64,000 bases of DNA from Mitsuokella sp047974105 (GCF_047974105.1 NZ_JBHYRS010000001.1:558001-622000); one strand, 5' to 3'. Counted from the first letter of the stretch, positions 33,637 through 43,093 are shown. The notes: generated by a model not told the origin, from the letters alone. A program made the numbers and translations.

Positions 33637-35142
33637 TCAATCCTTAGCAGCAGCTGCGATAAAGCGGTCGAACGCTTCCATGCCCTTGGCATCGCGTTTG
33701 TAAACGCCAGCATGCGTGAGAACTATCTCAAATACTTTGCCGATTTCTTCCTTGAGGATATCCTCAACATTCTCTTCGGTAACCGTCTGGTACTTCTGGC
33801 GAAGCATCTTGTACCAGTCTGCATGGCTGGCAATCTCCGGCATGCCCGAAATATCTTCCGTACCCTTGACGAGTTCCTGACCGACAAGTGCCATTTCTTT
33901 CTTGAGGCGGGCCGGCAGTACAGCGAGGCCCATGACTTCAATCAGGCCGATATTTTCCTTCTTGATGTGATGGACTTCAGCATGCGGATGGAAGAGGCCA
34001 AGCGGATGCTCTTTTGTCGTGCGGTTGTTGCGCAGGACGAGGTCGAGTTCGTAGAGATTGCCGCGGCGGCGGGCAATCGGCGTAATCGTGTTGTGCGGCG
34101 TGCCATCCGTCTCAGCGAGAATCTCTACACTCGGGTCACTGTATTTGCGCCATTTATCGAGGATTTTCTCCGCGAGATCCGCAAGTTCCTCACGGTCTTC
34201 ACCCTGCAGGCGAATCGTCGACATCGGCCATTTGACGCGGCCGACTTTGATGTTTTCAAAACCTGGAAACGTATACGTCTTCTCGATGGGAGCCTTGGCC
34301 ATGGCGAACGTGTAACGGCCGCCCTGATAATGGTCATGAGAAAGAATGGAACCGCCGACAATCGGCAGATCTGCATTGGAACCGAGGAAGTAATGCGGGA
34401 ATATCGTGACAAAGTCCATGAGGTTCTCGAAGCTCTTGCGCGATACTTTCATCGGCACATGCTTGCGATTCAGGACTATACAATGTTCATTATAATACGT
34501 ATATGGAGAATACTGCAAGAACCAGCGATGGGCGGACAAGCGCAGCGGAATCAGGCGATGCGTCTCGCGGGCCGGATGCCCCGGATGACCGGCATAACCT
34601 TCATTCTCGCGGCAAAGCAGGCATTTCGGATAGCCGGAAGACGGTGCCGATTTGGCCTTGGCGATATCGCGCGGGTCTTTTTCCGGCTTGGACAGATTGA
34701 TGGTGATATCGAGATCGCCATATTCCGTGGCTGTCTTCCAGATGATATTCTTGTCGATGCGGTCCTTGCGGATGTAATTCGACGCAATGCTCATCTTATA
34801 GAACTCGTCCGTCGCGGCTTTCGGACTGCGTGCATAATCATTGCGGAAGCGGCGTACTACTTCCGAAGGACGCGGCATGACACAGTCCATAATGCGCGTA
34901 TCAAAGAGATCGCGGTTTTCCGTCGTATTCTCGATGATGCCTTTTTCTGCAGCATAATCGAGCATATTCTCAAGGATTGGCATAGCCGTCGGCAGCTCTT
35001 CATCGATGAACTCAGGTTCAAAAGCATCCACCTTGAGTACATCAATCAGTCGGTTGGCTGCATAATAATAGTCGTCTTCGTTGATGAGCTGATTCTGCTT
35101 AGCAAAGTTCAGTAAACGGTTAACTTCCGTATTGATAGACAT
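33637..35142 (-). CDS. galT: UDP-glucose:hexose-1-phosphate uridylyltransferase, type 2
   Basis: A 501-residue enzyme of the Firmicute-type GalT family, longer than the E. coli form. The motifs SILSHDHYQGGRYTFAM and GHPARETHRLIPL are present. It exchanges UMP between UDP-glucose and galactose-1-phosphate in the Leloir pathway. AAGGAAGG precedes the ATG and galE lies 62 bases upstream. Confidence 0.95.
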   Translation of the reverse strand: MSINTEVNRLLNFAKQNQLINEDDYYYAANRLIDVLKVDAFEPEFIDEELPTAMPILENMLDYAAEKGIIENTTENRDLFDTRIMDCVMPRPSEVVRRFRNDYARSPKAATDEFYKMSIASNYIRKDRIDKNIIWKTATEYGDLDITINLSKPEKDPRDIAKAKSAPSSGYPKCLLCRENEGYAGHPGHPARETHRLIPLRLSAHRWFLQYSPYTYYNEHCIVLNRKHVPMKVSRKSFENLMDFVTIFPHYFLGSNADLPIVGGSILSHDHYQGGRYTFAMAKAPIEKTYTFPGFENIKVGRVKWPMSTIRLQGEDREELADLAEKILDKWRKYSDPSVEILAETDGTPHNTITPIARRRGNLYELDLVLRNNRTTKEHPLGLFHPHAEVHHIKKENIGLIEVMGLAVLPARLKKEMALVGQELVKGTEDISGMPEIASHADWYKMLRQKYQTVTEENVEDILKEEIGKVFEIVLTHAGVYKRDAKGMEAFDRFIAAAAKD

Positions 35143-35204
35143 ATTTTTCCTTCCTTTCGGATTCCGGCTTTCTGCTTCTTTCGCTTCTTGCTGATGCCCG
35201 ATCC

Positions 35205-36194
35205 TTATTTCTCGTAGCCGTTTGGATGTTTCTGATGCCAGGTCCAGGCCGTACCGATGACCTGTTCAACGTTTGTGTAACGCGGCTTCCAGCCGAGGAC
35301 CTTCTTCGCTTTCTCCGAAGAAGCGATGAGCTGTGCCGGATCGCCAGCGCGGCGTGCACCCATTTCGACTTTGATTTCCTTGCCCGTAGCCTTCTTAGCA
35401 GCCTCAATCATTTCCTTGACCGAGAAGCCCTTGCCATTGCCGAGGTTAAAGATATTGCTCTCGCCGCCCTTGCGCAGGTATTCAAGTGCCAGCACATGAG
35501 CATCAGCAAGGTCGATGACGTGGATGTAGTCGCGCAGGCACGTGCCATCCGGCGTCGGGTAATCATCGCCGAAAATCGTGATATGATCGCGCTTGCCAAG
35601 CGGAACCTGCAGAATCAGCGGGATAAGGTGCGTTTCAGGGTTATGATCCTCACCGATGGAACCATCGTCAAGAGCACCTGCTGCATTGAAGTAACGCAGC
35701 GATACATAGCGGATGCCATCGGCACGGCTAACCCACTTCATCATTTTTTCCATCGTGCGTTTCGATTCACCGTACGGATTCGTCGGATTCGTCGGGTCAT
35801 CTTCCATGATTGGTACACGTTTCGGCTCACCATAGACAGCAGCCGTCGACGAGAAAACAATCTTGTCAACATGGTTGCGTACCATGGATTCCAGCAGAAC
35901 CTGCATGCCATAGACATTGTTGTTGAAATACTTCAAAGGCTTCTGGACGCTCTCACCAACGAGAGAATTGGCTGCAAAGTGGATGACTGCTTCGATGTCA
36001 TTCTCCGTGAAGATTTTATCGAGGATAGCGGCATCGCGGATATCACCTTCATAGAATTTAGCCTTCGGATTCAGCGCGTCGCGATGACCCGTCTGCAGGT
36101 TATCAACAATAACAACATCCTCACCCTTTTCTACGAGCTGATGAACTGCATGAGAACCGATATAACCGGCACCGCCACAAACCAGAATAGACAT
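35205..36194 (-). CDS. galE: UDP-glucose 4-epimerase
   Basis: A 329-residue SDR-type epimerase: NAD-binding GGAGYIGSH at the N-terminus, catalytic SSTAAVYGEP (about 122) and YxxxK as NPYGESK (about 145). It interconverts UDP-galactose and UDP-glucose. AAGGAGAAG precedes the ATG. Middle gene of galK-galE-galT-lacI. Confidence 0.97.
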   Translation of the reverse strand: MSILVCGGAGYIGSHAVHQLVEKGEDVVIVDNLQTGHRDALNPKAKFYEGDIRDAAILDKIFTENDIEAVIHFAANSLVGESVQKPLKYFNNNVYGMQVLLESMVRNHVDKIVFSSTAAVYGEPKRVPIMEDDPTNPTNPYGESKRTMEKMMKWVSRADGIRYVSLRYFNAAGALDDGSIGEDHNPETHLIPLILQVPLGKRDHITIFGDDYPTPDGTCLRDYIHVIDLADAHVLALEYLRKGGESNIFNLGNGKGFSVKEMIEAAKKATGKEIKVEMGARRAGDPAQLIASSEKAKKVLGWKPRYTNVEQVIGTAWTWHQKHPNGYEK

Positions 36195-36292
36195 AAGTAA
36201 TCTTCTCCTTTTTTTCTTTCATTATACAACAGATACGATTCCACAATATGTTCTATCGTGTTAAGATTTTGTTACCAATGAAGTAATGAAGT

Positions 36293-37468
36293 TCAGCCAT
36301 CAATGCGATGCGTGCCATCCGAGATGCTGGCAACGACGAAACTCGGTGCATAGCCGATTTTCTTCGTGTACGCTTCGCCGACATTCTTCTTGAAGGCTTC
36401 AATCGCATCATTTTTGACGAGGCTGACCGTCGAACCGCCAAAGCCTGCGCCCGTCATGCGCGAACCGATGACGCCGTCCTGCTGCCAGGCAATCTCTGCC
36501 AGCGTATCGAGTTCCTTACCCGTAACTTCGTAATCATCGCGCAGCGAGAAGTGCGACTCGTTCATAAGACGGCCAAATTCCTTGACGTCATTGTTCTCAA
36601 GAGCTTTGACGGCATCGAGCGTGCGGTTGTTCTCGTAAACGGCATGGCGTGCACGGTGACGCTCCAGGACTTCTTCAATGTGGCCGGCGAGCTTGTTGAA
36701 TTCATCGTTGCTGAGCTCACCGAGGGCCTTGAGGTCCGGCTTGACTTCCTTGAGCTCGTTTAAGGCATGCTCGCACTGGGCACGGCGTACGTTGTAAGCC
36801 GAAGAAGCAAGGCTGTGCGGTTTGTTCGTATTCGTGATGACAATGCTGGCATCCTCAAGTGCAATCTTGCTGTAGCGATAGGAAAGCGTGTTGCAGTCAA
36901 GCAGGATTGCGCAGTCCTTCTTGCCCATGCCAACAGCGAACTGGTCCATGATGCCGCAGTTGACACCGACGAACTGGTTCTCAGCTTTCTGCGAGAGCTT
37001 GACCATTTCGATCATGTCAAGACCAAAGTCAAATGCTTCATTGAGGATAACGGACGTCAGGACTTCAAGAGAAGCTGAGGAGGACAGGCCCGCACCAGCT
37101 GGCAGCGTGCCGTAAATCAGGATATCAAAGCCATGCGCAGCTTTGTGGCCAGCTTTTTCAAAAACATCAATAACGCCCATCGGGTAGTTGGCCCAATCCT
37201 TGGCGGCGTCATAAGCAAGGCCCGTCATCGGGAATTCAATGATGCCCTTGTCAGCGAGATTCATCGAGTACATGCGCGTCGTCATGTCCTTGCGGTCAGC
37301 AACAACGGCATAAGTACCAAGCGAGATTGCGCACGGGAAAACATGGCCGCCGTTGTAATCGGTATGCTCACCAATCAGATTGACACGGCCCGGGGAAAAA
37401 TAGCTGCGCTCTGCGTCAGAGCCGAACTGCTTTTTGAATTCTTCCTTCATCGTTGCTAAGATTTCCAT
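36293..37468 (-). CDS. galK: Galactokinase
   Basis: About 391 residues. GHMP-kinase signatures: the galactokinase motif GRVNLIGEHTDYNGG (about 28-42), the ATP-site LPAGAGLSSSAS (about 120-131) and MTGAGFGG near the C-terminus. It phosphorylates galactose at C1. The ATG at 37468 follows GGAGGGTT; an ATG five codons earlier overlaps that site and is rejected. First gene of the gal operon; the leader is about 155 bases long. Confidence 0.96.
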   Translation of the reverse strand: MEILATMKEEFKKQFGSDAERSYFSPGRVNLIGEHTDYNGGHVFPCAISLGTYAVVADRKDMTTRMYSMNLADKGIIEFPMTGLAYDAAKDWANYPMGVIDVFEKAGHKAAHGFDILIYGTLPAGAGLSSSASLEVLTSVILNEAFDFGLDMIEMVKLSQKAENQFVGVNCGIMDQFAVGMGKKDCAILLDCNTLSYRYSKIALEDASIVITNTNKPHSLASSAYNVRRAQCEHALNELKEVKPDLKALGELSNDEFNKLAGHIEEVLERHRARHAVYENNRTLDAVKALENNDVKEFGRLMNESHFSLRDDYEVTGKELDTLAEIAWQQDGVIGSRMTGAGFGGSTVSLVKNDAIEAFKKNVGEAYTKKIGYAPSFVVASISDGTHRIDG

Positions 37469-37546
37469 CGAGTAACCCTCCATCGCTTAAAACTTACAAT
37501 AACTAAACAAGTAAACATTTGCTTCGCGCCTGCCGAGCCTTTATCG

Positions 37547-37558
37547 GTAAACGTTTTC
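37547..37558. promoter_or_regulatory. gal operator 2 (downstream)
   Basis: GTAAACGTTTTC, a LacI-type near-palindrome centred on CG, about 70 bases downstream of the predicted gal start. Identical 12-base core to operator 1; centres are 121 bases apart. Confidence 0.75.
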
Positions 37559-37576
37559 TTACAGCCCCTAAAAGAT

Positions 37577-37609
37577 GGTGCAAACCCCTTCTGTCTTCTG
37601 ATTTGCACC
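37577..37609. other. Hairpin between the gal operators
   Basis: GGTGCAAA pairs with TTTGCACC across 17 bases. On the plus strand it is followed by TTCTTTTTTCTTG, like a terminator facing away from galK; on the minus (gal) strand only ATCTTTTA follows. It lies inside the gal leader. Confidence 0.5.
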
Positions 37610-37630
37610 TTCTTTTTTCTTGTTGTCTCT

Positions 37631-37659
37631 AGTTTACCGCTTCTCTCTTGTATTGTCAA
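37631..37659 (-). promoter_or_regulatory. gal operon promoter
   Basis: Consensus TTGACA (37654-37659) and TAAACT (37631-37636) on the minus strand, 17 bases apart. Start predicted near 37624. Confidence 0.85.
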
Positions 37660-37667
37660 GTATTATT

Positions 37668-37679
37668 GTAAACGTTTTC
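37668..37679. promoter_or_regulatory. gal operator 1 (upstream)
   Basis: GTAAACGTTTTC again, with flanks TTGTAAACGTTTTCT that also fit the catabolite-responsive element pattern WTGNAANCGNWNNCW. It lies eight bases upstream of the -35 element, centred near -50. Confidence 0.75.
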
Positions 37680-37700
37680 TGGAATTGTTTCTATGACATT

Positions 37701-37729
37701 AAAAAAAGTCAGGCAAGACCTGACTTTTT
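37701..37729. terminator. Bidirectional terminator after rsmI
   Basis: AAAAAGTCAGG and CCTGACTTTTT around a 5-base loop. On the minus strand it ends the holB-rsmI transcript before the gal promoter. Confidence 0.92.
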
Positions 37730-37738
37730 CGCATGATT

Positions 37739-38626
37739 TTATTTTTCTGCAGTCAGCAGGGCCGCATAGACATCGCGCCGTGAGATGCCCAGCTTTTTCG
37801 CGGCCTCCCGCATTGCTTCTTTTTTGCTCAGGCCATCTTCCATAAGCATTTTGCACAGTTCCACAGGATCTGCCGGAAACTCCTGTGACGGCTCCGTCTC
37901 GCCCTTGAAGCCCTCCACGATCAGCACATACTCGCCGCGGGGTTCGTTTTCTTCATAAAAGTTCAGCAAATCCTGCAAGGTTCCCCTGCGGAACTCCTCA
38001 AACTTTTTCGTGAGTTCCCGCCCAAAGGCAGCACGGCGCGTTCCCCCGAGCATCGCGGCAAGCTGGCGCAGTGTTGCTTTCAAATGATGCGGGGCCTCGT
38101 AAAAAATCAAAGTCTCACGGTGATTCTTTACCTCGGACAGGACTTCCTGCTGTTTCTTCGCAGTCTTGGGTAAAAAACCGACAAATGTAAAACGAGTCGT
38201 ATCAAGGCCCGAACAAATCAGAGCTGAAAGCCCTGCATTGCAGCCGGGCAGAGGTGAGACGCGGATCCCTGCTTTGATGGCCAGCTCAGCGAGGTGGCTT
38301 CCGGGATCGCAGATGCCCGGCAGGCCCGCATCGCTTACACAGATGAGGTCCTGACCGGAGAGCAGCCACTCGATGAGTTCAGGGCCCTTCGTGAATTTAT
38401 TGTGCTCATGGTAGCTCGTGAGCTTTGTATGAATATCAAAATGCGTGAGCAGCTGGCGTGTATGGCGCGTATCTTCCGCTGCAATCAGGGGAACTTCCCC
38501 GAGCATGCGCACGGCACGATACGTCATATCTTCGAGATTGCCGATTGGCGTAGCACAGAGATACAAGGTTCCTGCACCCTGCTGCCGAGCCTTCTGTTCC
38601 ATTTTTTCCTGCTGTTCCTGCTCCAT
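37739..38626 (-). CDS. rsmI: 16S rRNA 2'-O-ribose C1402 methyltransferase
   Basis: About 295 residues with the tetrapyrrole-methylase fold: LYLCATPIGNLEDMTYRAV, AAEDTRHTRQLL and SDAGLPGICDPG are diagnostic. It methylates the ribose of C1402 in 16S rRNA. The ATG at 38626 follows AAAGAGGAA; the frame opens six codons earlier. It ends the holB-ricT-trmN6-rsmI operon. RsmH, which methylates the base of the same nucleotide, is encoded 6 kb away. Confidence 0.95.
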   Translation of the reverse strand: MEQEQQEKMEQKARQQGAGTLYLCATPIGNLEDMTYRAVRMLGEVPLIAAEDTRHTRQLLTHFDIHTKLTSYHEHNKFTKGPELIEWLLSGQDLICVSDAGLPGICDPGSHLAELAIKAGIRVSPLPGCNAGLSALICSGLDTTRFTFVGFLPKTAKKQQEVLSEVKNHRETLIFYEAPHHLKATLRQLAAMLGGTRRAAFGRELTKKFEEFRRGTLQDLLNFYEENEPRGEYVLIVEGFKGETEPSQEFPADPVELCKMLMEDGLSKKEAMREAAKKLGISRRDVYAALLTAEK

Positions 38627-38640
38627 ATCATTCCTCTTTA

Positions 38641-39408
38641 TCATTCTTCTGTGTCCTTTGTGCCGGCTCCTGTCATGCCGTAAATGGCAAGGATTTCCCT
38701 CGTATAAGAGCCATCCTCATCGTGTACAATAAGCGGCGGCATGACTTTAAGGCCGCCCGGAGCTGCGCCCACGACAGCTTCCACAAGCATCATATTCGGA
38801 GCCTTGCCTGCCTTTGGCTGTACCATGCGCAGCCTTTTCGCCTCCATTTGATGCTCGTGCATTGTAACGAGGATTTCGCCGAGACGTTCGGGCAGATGCA
38901 CCATGGCAAAGTGTCCGCCAAAACGCAGGGCGTAACGGGCGGCCTTCACCACATCCTCTAGTGTGGCCGTGAATTCATGGCGTGCGCGCGCTACACCGCT
39001 CATTTTATTGACCTGCCCGTGGGCAACGGGACGATACGGCGGATTGGCCAGTACGACATCAAAGGATTCGGCAGGGTAGAACGCGCGAATCGCGCGGTAG
39101 TCCCCCTCGCGAACCGATATCTTCGCTTCGAGTTCATTCATATAGACATTGCGGGAAGCGAGTTCAGCCATGACAGGACTGAGCTCGATGGCTTCGATAT
39201 GCGCGGCTTCATCGGCAATGAGCAGGGGAATCACCCCCGTCCCCGTACCGAGCTCCAAGACCTTTTGCCTTGGATGCAGGCGGGGAAAATGCGCCAAAAG
39301 CACTGCATCCAGAGAAAAACAGAACTCCTGTGTATTCTGGATGATTTTACGGCCGCTTTTCATGAGATCATCAAGCCTTTCATGCTCTTTCAGCTCTACG
39401 TCTCTCAT
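38641..39408 (-). CDS. tRNA1(Val) adenine-N6-methyltransferase-like protein (TrmN6/YabB)
   Basis: A 255-residue SAM-dependent methyltransferase. SAM site LELGTGTGVIPLL (about 50), and NPPYRP (about 122), the N6-adenine methyltransferase signature. It matches B. subtilis YabB in sequence pattern and position. Probable target is A37 of tRNA-Val, by homology only. It overlaps ricT by 4 bases (ATGA). Confidence 0.88.
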   Translation of the reverse strand: MRDVELKEHERLDDLMKSGRKIIQNTQEFCFSLDAVLLAHFPRLHPRQKVLELGTGTGVIPLLIADEAAHIEAIELSPVMAELASRNVYMNELEAKISVREGDYRAIRAFYPAESFDVVLANPPYRPVAHGQVNKMSGVARARHEFTATLEDVVKAARYALRFGGHFAMVHLPERLGEILVTMHEHQMEAKRLRMVQPKAGKAPNMMLVEAVVGAAPGGLKVMPPLIVHDEDGSYTREILAIYGMTGAGTKDTEE

Positions 39409-40541
39409 GCCTTAGGTTCCTGCTGTGTTGGCTGAGACGGCCGCTGCTGGCCGTTCTCCCTTTTTTCACGCGGAGCCTTCGGACGGCGCGGACCATTATG
39501 AGGACGGCTGCTGCGTTCACCGCGGGCATCACGTGGGCGGCGGCTGCGGCGGCCGCGGTTGTTATTTTCACGATTTTCACGCGGACGGCGCGGGCGTTCT
39601 GTATGCTCACTGCGCTCACGGCGGGCAGAACGGCGCTCACCGCCCTGATTGGAGCGTCTGCGCGTATCGTCCCTGTTCTCTGTCACACGCTCTTTCGCCT
39701 GTGCATTGCCCTCTTCTGTCTCCACTTCTTCTTCGATGACATCTTCCCAGGCAGCCACCACCGTGCGGCTGTTGTCGAGCAGGATTGTCGCGGTACGGCG
39801 CTGCTGATTGAGCGATATAACCTTGCCCTCGCCGTCCATCGTAACCACGCGTCCGCCCTGCTGCGGCGGCTGAACCTTTTTCTGCTTCTGCGGACATTCA
39901 TTGCAGTAACATTCACTCTCATATTTCAGACAGCACATAAGGCGGCCGCAGATACCTGAAATCTTCGTTGGATTCAGCGACAGATTCTGCTCCTTGGCCA
40001 TGCGGATGGAGACGGGTTCAAAATCACCGAGGAACGTGGCACAGCAAAGCGGACGCCCGCAGCAGCCAATGCCGCCCATGATTTTTGCTTCATCGCGCAC
40101 ACCAATCTGGCGCAGTTCAATGCGCGTGCGAAAGACCGATGCCAAATCTTTGACGAGGTCGCGAAAATCAATGCGGCCGTCTGCCGTAAAATAAAAAATG
40201 ATTTTATTGAGGTCAAATGTATATTCCACATCAACGAGCTTCATGGGCAGGCCGTGTTCCCGGATTTTTTTCGCGCAGATCGCATACGCTTCTTTTTCAT
40301 GCTTTTTGTTATCCGCTACACGCGCAAGGTCATGTTCATTGGCAATGCGCTGCACGACCTTCAAGGGCTGGGCATCTGCTGCCGGCTCCCCTTCGCGCGG
40401 GCCGATGACCACCAGTCCGCATTCCATGCCGCGGGCCGTTTCCACAATAACGTGCTGCCCTTTTTCAATGTGCAGCTGGCCGGGACTGAAATGATAAATC
40501 CTTCCCGCCTTCTTGAAGCGGACTCCGATATATGTCTCCAA
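39405..40541 (-). CDS. ricT: PSP1-domain protein RicT (YaaT) with long basic tail
   Basis: A 378-residue protein. Residues 1-270 are the PSP1/YaaT core (FSPGQLHIEKGQHVIVETARG near the start as GQHVIVETARG; CCGRPLCCATFLGDFEPVSI; ISGICGRLMCCLKYE) whose cysteines hold Fe-S clusters in the Ric complex of B. subtilis, which adjusts RNase Y activity. The last 100 residues are a disordered Arg/Asn/Gly-rich tail absent from the roughly 275-residue B. subtilis protein. Start codon is TTG after AGGAGG. Confidence 0.93.
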   Translation of the reverse strand: METYIGVRFKKAGRIYHFSPGQLHIEKGQHVIVETARGMECGLVVIGPREGEPAADAQPLKVVQRIANEHDLARVADNKKHEKEAYAICAKKIREHGLPMKLVDVEYTFDLNKIIFYFTADGRIDFRDLVKDLASVFRTRIELRQIGVRDEAKIMGGIGCCGRPLCCATFLGDFEPVSIRMAKEQNLSLNPTKISGICGRLMCCLKYESECYCNECPQKQKKVQPPQQGGRVVTMDGEGKVISLNQQRRTATILLDNSRTVVAAWEDVIEEEVETEEGNAQAKERVTENRDDTRRRSNQGGERRSARRERSEHTERPRRPRENRENNNRGRRSRRPRDARGERSSRPHNGPRRPKAPREKRENGQQRPSQPTQQEPKA

Positions 40542-40562
40542 AATTTTCCTCCTGAATCTATA

Positions 40563-41573
40563 TCAACTGACACGCATCATGATATCGCGTGTGCGAATAA
40601 AAAAACCTTCCATTAAGAGGCGCGGACTCGCGTTTGAAAGCAGCCGTTTCTGTGCCTCGCGGACCTCCTCCAACAGGCAAAAAATCCTGTCTTCCGGATA
40701 ATCCGGCAGCATGGCCAGCAAATCCTGCCGGATGTCCCGGTGATAGAGCATGGGACTTGCACCATCTTCCATGAGTATGAGCAGGTCACGCAGCATCATA
40801 TTGAGATACAGGAACCATTCCCGCAGAACCTCGCGGTCCTGTTCGCCCATCCCGGCTGACTTCGTCCAGATTTGTTCCATATTGAGATGAGGCAGGGCCT
40901 TGAGAAAAGCCAGCACTTCCTGCCGGAGCTGCAGGCCCTCATGCTCAAACAGCGTGAGAGCCCGCCCGGGGCTGCCGTCTGCGAGCGCAGCCAGCACCCC
41001 GGCCTCATCTGCTGGCACATCACGCTGTAAAAGAACTTTTTCAATATCCTCTGCAGCCAGCATGCCAAAATTCACAGGCATACAGCGTGAAAGAATGGTA
41101 TCGAGCAAAGCGCTGCGGGCGCTCGTGACGAGAATAAACGTGACGGGGCCTTCCGGCTCCTCCAGGGTTTTCAGCAGGCTGTTTTCTGCCGCCTCGTTCA
41201 TACGGTCTGCATCATCGATGAGCACGACACGCCGTTTTGACAGGACCGGATAACGCGAGACCTGTACCTGCATGGCACGAATGGCCTCGATACGGATCTG
41301 TGCTGCGGACTTGCCGTTCTTCTCGGGTACGACCTCAAGATAATCGGGATGCGAACCAAGGCTCATAGCCTGACATGAAGCACAGTTTCCACAGGGGGCC
41401 TCTTCTCCTTCACAAAGGACCGCAGCCGCAAGGACATGCGCGAGCATCTTCTTGCCAATGCCATCCGGACCGGCAAAAAGCAGGGCATGCGGCATTCTGC
41501 CTTCGCGCAGCATCGTACGCAGAGCTTTTTTCTGCTCCTCATGCCCTGCTATTTCATCCCATTGCAGCTCCAT
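40563..41573 (-). CDS. holB: DNA polymerase III delta' subunit
   Basis: A 336-residue AAA+ clamp-loader subunit. Walker A-like GPDGIGKK (about 36-43), a zinc module CGNCASC with the preceding Cys (about 54-66), the Walker B-like VVLIDDADRM and sensor TSARSALLDTILSRC. It helps load the sliding clamp. It heads the operon holB-ricT-trmN6-rsmI, the same order as in Bacillus; tmk, yaaQ and yaaR are not upstream here. Confidence 0.93.
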   Translation of the reverse strand: MELQWDEIAGHEEQKKALRTMLREGRMPHALLFAGPDGIGKKMLAHVLAAAVLCEGEEAPCGNCASCQAMSLGSHPDYLEVVPEKNGKSAAQIRIEAIRAMQVQVSRYPVLSKRRVVLIDDADRMNEAAENSLLKTLEEPEGPVTFILVTSARSALLDTILSRCMPVNFGMLAAEDIEKVLLQRDVPADEAGVLAALADGSPGRALTLFEHEGLQLRQEVLAFLKALPHLNMEQIWTKSAGMGEQDREVLREWFLYLNMMLRDLLILMEDGASPMLYHRDIRQDLLAMLPDYPEDRIFCLLEEVREAQKRLLSNASPRLLMEGFFIRTRDIMMRVS

Positions 41574-41704
41574 ACAGATCTCGTGCTTCCTTTCTCTCTA
41601 TTTCTTTTTCTTTCACTCCATCCTGCCTGCCCCATCCGTCCGGCAGCAGGAGCTTCCCAACGAAAAAGCCATAGAAATATTATATCGTTGCCCCTGTTTG
41701 TGCG

Positions 41705-42991
41705 TCAATGGCTTACTGCCTCTTCCCCGCCGTGTATTTTCTCATGGACACTGCCTGCGTTGCCGACATAGCCGCTCGGCAGAATATGCATATCGACGAG
41801 GATCTCACGCACGCGCACCGCTGCGTAAAGATTAAACCGCACATCCGGGTCATTGAGGTCGCGCGCCAAAAGCTGTTCAATCTTATCGCTGCGGTAACGC
41901 ACCGTATTGACGTGGACGAACAGTTCTGCCGCCGTCGTCGTATAATTGAAATTCGTTTCCAGCAGGAGCTTCAGCGTGGCCAAAAGGTCTGCATCGTTCT
42001 CACCGTCATAATCGAGCAGACGGCCGAGAGCCGTACGGCAGAACTCAAAAGCAGACTCTACTCCGCCGGCGAAAATATTGCTGACGATGCCGCAGTCATG
42101 ATAATAGCGGAAAAAGCCCTGCTCATGCTTCGTCCTGCCGTAAGAAAGTGCCAAACGCGCCTCCCGGTAGCTCTTCTGCAGGTCAGAGAGTGCATGCATA
42201 TTCCCGATGCCGCAGGAGAGCAGCAGTTGATGGCGCTTGGAAAAATCGCGCTGCCACTGCTGCAGGATACGGTGCATGCATTGTTCATGTTCATGGACCG
42301 GATGCTCTGGAACGGTCTCAATCTCCGGCATGATGACAACGCCACGGCCATGCCATACCAGAGGACAGACCATGGCATCATTGTACTGATGCATGAGCTG
42401 CAAAATACTGGCCTTGAAATCCACTTCAATGGATTCAAACGGCTGTTCTTCCGATTCCACCAGCATGACGCGGTAAGACTGCTTCTCATCCAATTCAATG
42501 CCGCTCTGCTGCAGAAGATTCTCCAGCCTTGACTTCACGCCAGCAAAGGCGCTGGTCAGGATTTCATCTGTCACGCGGCTGATTTCCTGTCCGACTTCGA
42601 CCTTGCTGCGCAGAAAATACATCAGGGCCAGACGTGCCGTGAGAGCAGTCTGCAGTAGTCCGTCAATGTCCTTTTCCGCAACACGGCTGACGAACAGGAA
42701 AAGGCGCAGCTCACTGTCTTCAAGGCTCACCTGCAGGACAAACAGCCGTCTTTCTTCCATATAGTAGTACTGGTCATCTGTAAAAGACGGCAAATGCTGT
42801 AAAATCTTGCGAATGGTCTCGGACACCGGTATTTTTTCCGGATAGTATTCCCTGCCATCCCCCGTAACCAGCAGAAATGGTTTTTTTAGAATTTTCTTTA
42901 AATCATTTCCGAGTCCGTCAGCTCCCTGAGCGATACTCGTCTGCAGTAGTTCAAGTGACTTTTGTTCCAAAGTATCTTCACCCTTTTTCAA
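41705..42991 (-). CDS. CdaR/PucR-type transcriptional regulator
   Basis: A 428-residue protein. The C-terminal 60 residues are a PucR-type HTH (LLETNFNYTTTAAELFVHVNTVRYR, seen as TAAELFVHVNTVRYRSDKIE), preceded by a GGDEF-like CdaR central domain (SCGIGNMHALSDLQKSYREA). The N-terminal third is a GAF-like region. Such proteins activate sugar-acid or purine genes; the target here is unknown. No ATG is available near the start; TTG at 42991 with GAAGGTG upstream is used, and TTG at 42970 is an alternative. Confidence 0.85.
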   Translation of the reverse strand: MKKGEDTLEQKSLELLQTSIAQGADGLGNDLKKILKKPFLLVTGDGREYYPEKIPVSETIRKILQHLPSFTDDQYYYMEERRLFVLQVSLEDSELRLFLFVSRVAEKDIDGLLQTALTARLALMYFLRSKVEVGQEISRVTDEILTSAFAGVKSRLENLLQQSGIELDEKQSYRVMLVESEEQPFESIEVDFKASILQLMHQYNDAMVCPLVWHGRGVVIMPEIETVPEHPVHEHEQCMHRILQQWQRDFSKRHQLLLSCGIGNMHALSDLQKSYREARLALSYGRTKHEQGFFRYYHDCGIVSNIFAGGVESAFEFCRTALGRLLDYDGENDADLLATLKLLLETNFNYTTTAAELFVHVNTVRYRSDKIEQLLARDLNDPDVRFNLYAAVRVREILVDMHILPSGYVGNAGSVHEKIHGGEEAVSH

Positions 42992-43045
42992 AACACCTTC
43001 TTTTCATTATAACACAGAGCTCCGCAGGCAAAAATATTCCAGAGA

Positions 43046-43090
43046 TAAAAATAAGTGCAACTGGCCGCTTTTTCTGCGCGCTGCACTTAT
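43046..43090 (-). terminator. Terminator after the PAP2 gene
   Basis: On the minus strand ATAAGTGCA pairs with TGCACTTAT across a 22-base loop, followed by TTTTA. Confidence 0.8.
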
Positions 43091-43093
43091 GGT

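Noticed and set aside
33625..35115. 496-codon open frame on the plus strand
   Set aside because: Shadow of galT on the opposite strand.
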